From IMG/VR virus record IMGVR_UViG_3300025594_000036, positions 1 to 30,344 of that record: 30,344 bases of DNA; one strand, 5' to 3'. Position numbers and translations under genes: made by a program. Numbering within the stretch: the first letter of the stretch is position 1; every line of letters starts with the position of its first letter. Below are positions 24,100-30,344 of the stretch, piece by piece. The DNA comes from a virus. The notes below the pieces were generated by a model. The model did no database searches. It was not told where the DNA came from and saw nothing but the letters and a program-made list of their open reading frames with translations.

Positions 24100-25070
24100 T
24101 AGTCTTTAAACATTTCTATTAAATCATCTAAATAATCTACGGCTAAATCAGTACCATAAACTACTTTAAAATCTGGATTTTGTTTATAATAATCCATTGT
24201 TTTAATTTTAGCTTTAGCTAATAATGGAATTAATTCATTTAATTTACTTTCTACTTTATCAAATCCTAAGATACGAGAAGTAATATGTTTTTTTAATGCT
24301 GGGCTTTCAATACCTAAATTATTAATATACTCTTCAACATTAACATCTGCTTCGTTTAATGGTGTTGTTTTACTTTTAGATAAATCAACTATATCCATTG
24401 TTTTTGAATCATGAGGAGGGGGGACTAATTTGTATTTAAATTTTTTAACATACACATTGTCTTTTACTCCATCAGGACCTGCTGCCGGTCCAGGACCAAA
24501 TGTTGCTCCAGGGCCTTCTTGTACTGGGGCTAATTTGTATCCATATTTTTTAACCATTATATCATTATCAGTTCCGTCTGCTTTTTTGTTTTTATTAAAT
24601 GCAAATGGTGTAGCATAATTTTCACCTTCAGTACCTGAGGTAAAACTAGAGTTTGATCCAATAGTATTTATTTCCTCTAAGGTATTTTTTATCTGGTTAT
24701 ATTGGTCAGGATAATTTTTTCTAAGATGAGTTCTATATTGATTAAATACTTTTTTTAATTCATTAGCAACCGCTTTAATAGTATCATCATTTTGAGCATC
24801 TTTAGTACCCATTAATTGTTTTAATGCCTTAACAGCACTTGACATTTTTTTTAATGAATCACCAAATGAAGCTAATTTAATAACATCATGAGAAACAGAA
24901 TTAGTTTCTGGGTTGATTTTGGTTGTTTTATAATATGTAGATAAATCTTTTTTAAAAAAATCATTCTCCATATCAATAGGCCCATACTGAGACTCAAGTC
25001 GTTTGAGTAAAGCAGGGTCTATATCTTTAGGTTTTAGAATATTTGAAGTTTCTATATTATCCATTGACAT
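24099..25070 (-). CDS. Unassigned head-region protein sharing a segment with the major capsid protein, 323 aa
   Basis: The N-terminal ~130 residues are helical and lysine-rich (DSLKKMSSAVKALKQLMG, ANELKKVFNQYRTHLRKNYP). Residues 135-151, NTIGSNSSFTSGTEGEN, match residues 62-78 of the gp23-like protein at 15 of 17 positions. A Gly/Pro-rich linker (GPGATFGPGPAAGPDG) follows, flanked by two copies of a VKKYGYKLAPV-type motif, and then a helical C-terminal domain (EYINNLGIESPALKKHITSRILG). ATG at 25070 overlaps the upstream gene by 14 bases; ATG at 25064 is possible. Position between portal and protease suggests a prohead core or portal-associated protein that may be cut by gp21. I recognise no named family. 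Confidence 0.75.
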   Translation of the reverse strand: MSMDNIETSNILKPKDIDPALLKRLESQYGPIDMENDFFKKDLSTYYKTTKINPETNSVSHDVIKLASFGDSLKKMSSAVKALKQLMGTKDAQNDDTIKAVANELKKVFNQYRTHLRKNYPDQYNQIKNTLEEINTIGSNSSFTSGTEGENYATPFAFNKNKKADGTDNDIMVKKYGYKLAPVQEGPGATFGPGPAAGPDGVKDNVYVKKFKYKLVPPPHDSKTMDIVDLSKSKTTPLNEADVNVEEYINNLGIESPALKKHITSRILGFDKVESKLNELIPLLAKAKIKTMDYYKQNPDFKVVYGTDLAVDYLDDLIEMFKD

Positions 25071-25914
25071 TATTTAGTTCTTCTAATAATTCACAATATT
25101 GTAAAAGATTGATTAAATTATCATCATTAACATGAGATGTTTTGCCTAGTGGTTGTAATAAATTAGCTACTTCATTAATTTTAATCTTAATTACTTGTGA
25201 TTGAGTTTGAGTTGCTAAAATATTTAATTCTTCTTTTATTAAAGATATTTTATTATTATAATATTCCTTTAATTTAGGAGTATTATCTACTGAATTGATA
25301 AATTCTCTAAGTATTTCTTTCTGGTCATTAGTTAATGAACCATATTTATCGTTAAATTTTTCTAATAATACTCTGTAAGTTAAAATTCTTACATCTTTAT
25401 CATATGATTGAAATTCCTGAATTAAATCGGCTTCAACTTTTTTAGATTCAATAGGTGATGTAACCATGTATTCTAATAAGGTTACTTTGTTATCAATAAT
25501 TTGATTAGGGTTTGACAACACATCGCTATTATATATTTCTAAAAGAGTATATAATGAAGCATATGTTTTATAACTTGGTAATTTAGTTTTAAAAAATTCT
25601 TCTAAGTTATAATGTTTAGATATTTCTTTAATTAAGTTATATTTTTGTCTTTTTAAAACACTACGATTAAGTGATCGTGAACTTTCAATAATTGTAGTTA
25701 AAATCATATCTGCTTTAGCTTCTGATATGTTCTTGTGTTTGGAAATAGTTTCGTATAACTTATATTCTTTTCCTAATTCAGATTTTACAAAGAATTTCTT
25801 CATTATTCCGGACGCTTTTGAAATATTACCGGATAAAGTATCCGCCGTAATTTGTCTTACTAGTAGTTCAAAAAGAAGCCCAGTGTTTTTATACTTTGAA
25901 TGTTTAATGTTCAT
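25057..25914 (-). CDS. Unassigned head-region protein next to the portal, 285 aa
   Basis: I chose ATG at 25914 because the family-like start MNIKHSKYKNTGLLFELLVRQI follows it, an ATATTTATA signal lies 15 bases upstream, and an AAGGGA abuts it. The frame is open back to an ATG at 25971 inside the portal gene, which would add 19 residues. The product is almost entirely helical and rich in Lys, Leu, Asn and Glu (SSRSLNRSVLKRQKYNLIKEISKHYNLEEFF, IKEELNILATQTQSQVIKIKINEVANLLQ), without membrane spans. Proteins beginning this way occur beside the portal in other T4-like phages, but I know of no assigned function. A prohead core or portal-interacting role is inferred from position. Confidence 0.75.
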   Translation of the reverse strand: MNIKHSKYKNTGLLFELLVRQITADTLSGNISKASGIMKKFFVKSELGKEYKLYETISKHKNISEAKADMILTTIIESSRSLNRSVLKRQKYNLIKEISKHYNLEEFFKTKLPSYKTYASLYTLLEIYNSDVLSNPNQIIDNKVTLLEYMVTSPIESKKVEADLIQEFQSYDKDVRILTYRVLLEKFNDKYGSLTNDQKEILREFINSVDNTPKLKEYYNNKISLIKEELNILATQTQSQVIKIKINEVANLLQPLGKTSHVNDDNLINLLQYCELLEELNNVNG

Positions 25915-25929
25915 TCCCTTAGGTTTTGT

Positions 25930-25938
25930 TATAAATAT
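25930..25938 (-). promoter_or_regulatory. ATATTTATA signal upstream of the 285-aa gene
   Basis: Gene-sense text is ATATTTATAACAAAACC, ending 15 bases before the ATG at 25914. It overlaps the N-terminal extension that would exist if the 25971 start were used, which supports the later start. Confidence 0.5.
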
Positions 25939-25948
25939 ATAAAGATTC

Positions 25949-27829
25949 TTATTCCTTAATATTGCTTTCATCTAAAAGCGATTCACCTTCATTTATTAAG
26001 CTTAATTTTTTATTAAGAGATTCAAATAATTCCTTATTTTTTAATTTTTCTTGTAATGCTAACGGTGAACCTCCCTTATATTGTGGTTTTATAGAATCAG
26101 ATTCATTATCATCATCTTTCATTCCTTTAGCACCTAAGTGATCCTTACCAAAATTATCATCTTGAGTATTTCTATCTGTTACTTTTTCTTCAGGACGACC
26201 TAATGGAGCTTTCTCATCATATCCTTTAGGAACATTTGCTGGGTCTGAATCCATTCTTCCGGTTCCATATAATGATGCTAAATCATGTGGCGTACCATAT
26301 GATTTACCTGTCTCTAATGGATCATTACCTTCAGCCTCAATTTGAGTAACACGGAATTTACGTTTTTGGTCTTGTACAATTAAATCTCTATACTCATCAT
26401 ATTGATCAACGCTAAAGTGGAATACATTTTCATAAATCCAATCCGATGGGAATAATTTTGATTCCATCATTGAATTAGCTAAATCTACTTTTTGAGTTAA
26501 TAATGCAATTTTTTCTTGATCATATATGATAGAAGGTGTTGTTAAACTTAATTCGAAGTTAGTTAATGATTCTTCAGTGTAACCTTGTGTATATAAATGC
26601 ACCAATGCTATCTTGTATAGTTCTGAGAGTACAATACGTTGGATACGATCAATAGTACGAGCAAAACGTATATCCTCAGCAGCTAATGTAGCTTTACCAG
26701 TTAAATCTTTTTCATAACCCATAAACGCTTTAGGTACTTTAAGAGCAGCAAATAATTTGTCTCTTAAATACTCAACATCTTGAATACCATCATATGTCAA
26801 CCCGGGTTGTGTTTCTATTTTAGTTGATGTATCATTACCTCTAATTGGAATATAAAAATCTTCCATTAGGTTTTGCATGTTATATTTTTGGTTATACTCT
26901 CCATTTTGTGGATCTATTAATGGAGTACGTTTCATTGTAGAAATTGTTTTCTGCATGAAATTTTCTACTTCATTTGGTGGGATAGAACCAACATTAATAT
27001 AGAATGTACGACGATCTGGACTACGAGATATTCTATGGATTAACATAGCATCTTCCATCAATGCGTATTGCTTATAAATCCTACGAGCTGGTTCAATATA
27101 TGAGCGACCATAAGGTAAGAAATTAACATCCGTTAATAAACGGAAGTGAGCCATTTCGTAATTATCGAAATAAATAGCATCATCGTTTTCTTGATATGTA
27201 TTTGGAACACCATAATATCCTGAACCACCTGAATATACTCCTTCTGGGGAGTATTTAAATCTAATAGTACTTGGATTTTCTTGATCGTATGCTTCTTGTC
27301 TTTCAATATGGTATGCTGTATAAGGTATTACATTATAAACACCAAATTTTTCAGCAATTTCTAATTTAAGGAAAAAATCACCATATTTGTTCATTTGGCG
27401 AATCCATGACCATAAATTAAATTCAATATTTAATACGTCATAAAATAGGTTATATAATATTTTTTGAATATTATCATCACTACTTCTAATTTGAAGCACC
27501 TCACCCATATCATTTTTTAATGTACATTCATCAGCAATAATATCAAGTGCTGAAGCAACAATAGCGTCATTATCCATTACATCATAATCTGAGTATATGA
27601 ATGTACGCATGTATTGGTAATTCATATTTAGCTGTTGACCAAACAATGAAGTTGATGAAGGTGAATAGATACGGTTGTATTTATCCATTAAGGAGTTTGT
27701 TGCAATATCTCCAGATTTTTGGATCGAATCAACGTCCATTACCTTAAGTTGGTTACCTCCTTGATTTCTGATGATTACATCAGAGGAGAATAAGCGTTGT
27801 AATCGTGTAAATAATTTAGTATCTGCCAT
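25949..27829 (-). CDS. gp20: Portal protein (gp20-like), 626 aa
   Basis: The portal forms the dodecameric ring at the capsid vertex through which DNA passes and on which the terminase docks. Typical gp20 features are YSDYDVMDNDAIVASALDIIADECT at about 78-102, LWSWIRQMNKYGDFFLKLE, a central YKQYALMEDAMLIHRISRSPDRRTFYINVG segment, NLMEDFYIPIRGNDTSTKIETQPG, and VPKAFMGYEKDLTGKATLAAEDIRFARTIDRIQ. Length 626 exceeds T4's 524, mostly in a charged C-terminal tail (EEKVTDRNTQDDNFGKDHL...). ATG at 27829 follows an ATATTTATA signal by 19 bases, after a 28-base gap from the terminase. The C-terminal codons extend past the alternative start of the next gene. Confidence 0.95.
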   Translation of the reverse strand: MADTKLFTRLQRLFSSDVIIRNQGGNQLKVMDVDSIQKSGDIATNSLMDKYNRIYSPSSTSLFGQQLNMNYQYMRTFIYSDYDVMDNDAIVASALDIIADECTLKNDMGEVLQIRSSDDNIQKILYNLFYDVLNIEFNLWSWIRQMNKYGDFFLKLEIAEKFGVYNVIPYTAYHIERQEAYDQENPSTIRFKYSPEGVYSGGSGYYGVPNTYQENDDAIYFDNYEMAHFRLLTDVNFLPYGRSYIEPARRIYKQYALMEDAMLIHRISRSPDRRTFYINVGSIPPNEVENFMQKTISTMKRTPLIDPQNGEYNQKYNMQNLMEDFYIPIRGNDTSTKIETQPGLTYDGIQDVEYLRDKLFAALKVPKAFMGYEKDLTGKATLAAEDIRFARTIDRIQRIVLSELYKIALVHLYTQGYTEESLTNFELSLTTPSIIYDQEKIALLTQKVDLANSMMESKLFPSDWIYENVFHFSVDQYDEYRDLIVQDQKRKFRVTQIEAEGNDPLETGKSYGTPHDLASLYGTGRMDSDPANVPKGYDEKAPLGRPEEKVTDRNTQDDNFGKDHLGAKGMKDDDNESDSIKPQYKGGSPLALQEKLKNKELFESLNKKLSLINEGESLLDESNIKE

Positions 27830-27848
27830 TTTATATATTATTATATCC

Positions 27849-27857
27849 TATAAATAT
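27849..27857 (-). promoter_or_regulatory. ATATTTATA signal upstream of the portal gene
   Basis: Gene-sense text is AATATTTATAGGATATAATAA, ending 19 bases before the portal ATG and directly abutting the terminase stop. Confidence 0.5.
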
Positions 27858-29423
27858 TTAGAGGAGCCATTTAATGTTCTCTTTTCCACCATATGGATTA
27901 TCAATTTCATATGGGTTTGTTCCACTTTTTGTTCCGTATGCCCCAACATACGTATTTTTATTCATACTTCCTAGGGTAGCTCTAGTCATATCATGAGAAT
28001 GTTGTTGGAATTTGAGTGATGTATCTCTTAAATACATTCCTATACCAAAAGCCATTACTAAATCATCATTGTATCCGGATTGTGCTTCTGGTCGACCATT
28101 TCTCCAAATGAATACTTTCATTTCTTCTAATAGACGTTTTGAACGAATTGTTACTGATCTATCACCAACATATTCTCTAAATTTATTTACTACCAATGGT
28201 CTTGATCTCATTGACATTGTAAATCCAGGAGTCATATCGCTATTACCTTCAAATACTTTTAAATAAGAATCTGCTGTTAATTGGTCAGATTTTGGTGAAT
28301 GATATAGATTTGAATAACCTCGTTCAATAATTGAATCTAAAGCTGCCCAACCAATAGAAGCATTTTCTACAGCTAATAAAGCATTATTATATTCTGCTCC
28401 TAACCCAACTAAAAAATAACCAAATTCTTTAGGTGACATTTGACCTCTATATTCAGCAACTTGTGTATTTGTTTGAATATCAATTACATGGGCCGTTGAA
28501 AAATCCTTTCCATCACCTCGAGCGACGTCAGCCGTAATCATATATTCTCTAGAGTAATCAGCTGCTTCCCATACCCATAAGTTTTGGTCTACACCTCTAC
28601 GTTCTAAAGGATCTTGTATTGTTGATTCTTTTAGAAATTCAATCCATTCTGAATAAAATACCACATCACCAGATGTACTAAAATCACAATCACATTCTTG
28701 TGCTGCCATTCTAGGATCACCTAATAATTCATCTTGTCTATCTCTCCATGTTTGATCACGTTCAGGATGGACATACCAAGGTAATTTAATGGGGATAAAA
28801 TCATTTTCATTATTTTCAGCTGATACCCATGTTTTGTGAAACCAATTACCAGTACCATAAGGGGTTGATAATACAATAGCGCCACCACCAGTTGCTAATG
28901 TTTGTTGAGCTGAAGCCCAAATTTCACCAATTTGTTCAATAAAAGCAGCCTCATCAATTAACAACAATGAAACGGCTTCTGATCTACCAGCATCACTACT
29001 TGCGGATGTTGCTTTAATTTGGGAGCCATTATTTAACCGAAGTGATAATTTGTTATTTTCATCAGCAGGTATTTTAAGCCAAGAAGGTAAATTATCATAC
29101 ATGAATTTTACCTTTGTAACCATGTTACGAGCTGTTTCTTGCTTAGTTGCAATACAAAGAATATTTTTATCCTTTTGAAATAACATCATCCATAATGAAT
29201 AACCTGCGGATAAAGTTGATATACCTAACTGACGGGATTTTAATATAATCGAGTAAGGATTTTCTTGCATTAAATGCAATGTTTTTTCCTGAAATGGGAA
29301 TAAATTAAATAATACTCTACCGCGTTGTGGGTGTTGAATATTACAGTATTTTTTCATAAAATGTACTGGGTCTTGAGCACATTTAAGATATTCTTGTCTT
29401 ATTATCGATTTTAAATCTGGCAT
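27858..29423 (-). CDS. gp17: Terminase large subunit (gp17-like), 521 aa
   Basis: This is the ATP-driven DNA packaging motor and headful nuclease. The ATPase domain shows FPFQEKTL at about 42-49, the Walker A-type SRQLGIST at 63-70, Walker B LLLIDEAA at 153-160 and the coupling segment VLSTPYGTGNWF at 184-195. The nuclease domain shows ITADVARGDGKD with Asp299, AVENASIGW with Glu353, and YNDDLVMAFGI with the last acidic residues. I chose ATG at 29423: it overlaps the upstream stop (TAATG) and has AGGAAAAT just before it; a TTG at 29441 would add only six residues. Length 521 is shorter than T4 gp17 (610), as in many distant T4 relatives. The T4 small subunit (gp16) gene is not recognisable upstream. 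Confidence 0.95.
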   Translation of the reverse strand: MPDLKSIIRQEYLKCAQDPVHFMKKYCNIQHPQRGRVLFNLFPFQEKTLHLMQENPYSIILKSRQLGISTLSAGYSLWMMLFQKDKNILCIATKQETARNMVTKVKFMYDNLPSWLKIPADENNKLSLRLNNGSQIKATSASSDAGRSEAVSLLLIDEAAFIEQIGEIWASAQQTLATGGGAIVLSTPYGTGNWFHKTWVSAENNENDFIPIKLPWYVHPERDQTWRDRQDELLGDPRMAAQECDCDFSTSGDVVFYSEWIEFLKESTIQDPLERRGVDQNLWVWEAADYSREYMITADVARGDGKDFSTAHVIDIQTNTQVAEYRGQMSPKEFGYFLVGLGAEYNNALLAVENASIGWAALDSIIERGYSNLYHSPKSDQLTADSYLKVFEGNSDMTPGFTMSMRSRPLVVNKFREYVGDRSVTIRSKRLLEEMKVFIWRNGRPEAQSGYNDDLVMAFGIGMYLRDTSLKFQQHSHDMTRATLGSMNKNTYVGAYGTKSGTNPYEIDNPYGGKENIKWLL

Positions 29424-30013
29424 TATTTTCCTATTTTCCAATACATGCGAAATGTATATATTGGGGTAAAACTATTATTTATTCCTACACCTACACCATA
29501 TGATTGTCTTTTTTTATTTACAAATAATAACTCACCATTTAAGTTTTGAATAGCTGTTGGAGTACTACCTACCGAAATACCTCCGAAAAATTCCCTTTTG
29601 TAGAGGTAAACAGTATTAGTAACTGTAGTTGTTGGGATGAATATGTTGGATTGAACATCTCTAAATAATATTGAGTTTTTACTTATAGTATCGCTTATAA
29701 CAATACTTCCTAATGAATCTAAACTTAATGTATCTGTATAGACATAAGTAGAATAATAATCTTTTAGAATTTCTGCAGTATCAATGTCAGCTAGAATAGT
29801 ATCGTGTACTGTGGTAACTTTAGTTCTCCACTTGGGAACATACACTAAACTATCAATTTTTAACGTATCCCATTTAGTTATGGTTTTAGTAATAATAATA
29901 GGGTCGGGTATTGTTTGGTTATTTTTATCCCCACTACAGGCCCTCGTAAAAAGGATGATTATAACTAATACTACAATAAGTACATTTTGGATATTTTTAA
30001 AGAAGTCCTTCAA
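29423..30013 (-). CDS. Membrane-anchored or lipoprotein-like protein, 196 aa, function unknown
   Basis: An N-terminal hydrophobic segment (NVLIVVLVIIILFTRAC, residues about 10-26) ends in a Cys followed by SGDKN, which could be a weak lipoprotein box or a plain signal anchor. Next comes a Thr/Asp-rich extended region (ITKTITKWDTLKID, KVTTVHDTILADIDTAEI). The last ~60 residues look like beta-strands with glycines (FFGGISVGSTPTAIQNLNGELLFVNKKRQSYGVGVGINNS), like a fragment of a small barrel. Such proteins in phages of Bacteroidota have been considered spanin candidates or envelope proteins; that is only a possibility here. The start is TTG at 30013, since no ATG lies between the upstream in-frame stop and the hydrophobic segment. 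It overlaps the previous gene by 17 bases and the terminase by one. Confidence 0.7.
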   Translation of the reverse strand: MKDFFKNIQNVLIVVLVIIILFTRACSGDKNNQTIPDPIIITKTITKWDTLKIDSLVYVPKWRTKVTTVHDTILADIDTAEILKDYYSTYVYTDTLSLDSLGSIVISDTISKNSILFRDVQSNIFIPTTTVTNTVYLYKREFFGGISVGSTPTAIQNLNGELLFVNKKRQSYGVGVGINNSFTPIYTFRMYWKIGK

Positions 30014-30344
30014 GTTCTTTTTTAATTTTAGTTAAAGCTTTTAATCGTTTTAAAAACTCTTCTTTTTCAGCACCTTCGGATTTTTTCCATTTATTAACTA
30101 CTGTCTTCATTTCTTTATCATTAGCAGATAATTTGGTAGCTATTTTAGCAACGGAATCCTTGTTATTGATATCTTTAGCAGTAGGTTCCATATCATCATC
30201 GTCTATATCTTCAGCTAGGCCTGCTTCTTTAGATAATGCAATAGTTTTTTCTAATTCAGCATTATACTCTTTTTGAGCATCTGCATCAGCATCAGAAACC
30301 TCAGACAATATTTCAACTATTTCATTCTTAATGTATTCTTTAAA
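29997..30344 (-). CDS. 3' part of an acidic/lysine-rich protein, function unknown (5' end outside the window)
   Basis: The frame is open from the stop at 29997 to the right edge, giving 115 visible residues. A TTG at 30308 could be read as a start, but the codons before it (KEYIKNEIVEIL) continue the same charged helical style, so the gene more likely begins outside. The visible part has an acidic stretch (LAEDIDDDDMEP) and a basic helical C-terminus (FLKRLKALTKIKKELEGLL). There is no membrane span or catalytic motif. It overlaps the next gene by 17 bases, so it is co-transcribed with the terminase group. It could be a scaffold-like or DNA-binding protein. I do not recognise it. Confidence 0.65.
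   Translation of the reverse strand, partial: FKEYIKNEIVEILSEVSDADADAQKEYNAELEKTIALSKEAGLAEDIDDDDMEPTAKDINNKDSVAKIATKLSANDKEMKTVVNKWKKSEGAEKEEFLKRLKALTKIKKELEGLL

Noticed and set aside
12824-27859. Reading the TATAAATA strings as T4-type late promoters for plus-strand transcription
   Set aside because: No plus-strand genes exist in the window and all copies lie just upstream of minus-strand starts, so antisense promotion is the less likely reading, although not excluded.
1-30344. tRNA genes, integrase, transposase or attachment sites
   Set aside because: I saw no cloverleaf-like segments, no recombinase motifs and no flanking direct repeats. Nearly all bases belong to minus-strand coding sequence.

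Overview
This window is part of the virion-structure region of a T4-like tailed phage (myovirus). Every gene I accept lies on the minus strand, so transcription runs from the right edge to the left edge. The DNA is AT-rich. The order is recognisable: large terminase (gp17-like), portal (gp20-like), three unassigned proteins, prohead protease (gp21-like), scaffold (gp22-like), major capsid protein (gp23-like), PhoH, then probable neck and tail-completion proteins (gp13-, gp14- and gp15-like), two small virion-type proteins and two collagen-like fibre genes. Few genes have a clear Shine-Dalgarno sequence, and most starts follow AT-rich leaders. With the distant T4 relationship this suggests, but does not prove, a host in Bacteroidota. 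No host gene, tRNA, integrase, insertion sequence or CRISPR is visible.

Region by region. From 30344 to 27858 there is the tail end of a small acidic/lysine-rich protein, a membrane-anchored or lipoprotein-like protein and the terminase. From 27829 to 22875 there is the portal, three proteins of unknown role and the prohead protease, packed with overlaps or one-base gaps; this stretch ends at a terminator near 22815. From 22674 to 19756 there is the scaffold and the major capsid protein, closed by a strong terminator near 19710. From 19619 to 15785 there is PhoH and the neck/tail-completion genes. From 15768 to 12890 there are two small virion-type proteins and a 671-residue collagen-like protein, closed by a terminator near 12854. 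From 12787 to beyond base 1 runs one uninterrupted reading frame of at least 4,262 codons.

The main discovery candidate is that giant gene. It encodes an N-terminal domain of about 344 residues, a shaft of about 1,241 consecutive Gly-X-Y-type triplets, and the beginning of a fibre-tip-like C-terminal region that runs off the window. The 9-base triplet lattice is in register across the whole shaft (about 11.2 kb). Non-Gly residues (Ala, Asn, Arg) replace Gly at intervals without breaking phase, and over much of the shaft these interruptions sit in a higher-order repeat of 297 or 306 bases.

Two further signals stand out. An exact 9-mer (ATATTTATA in gene sense, TATAAATAT on the plus strand) lies just upstream of seven gene starts and looks like a phage-specific expression signal. 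A 17-residue segment near the N-terminus of the major capsid protein recurs almost unchanged in an unassigned protein encoded between portal and protease. PhoH also ends in the same GSSGTSG heptapeptide that builds the fibre shafts.
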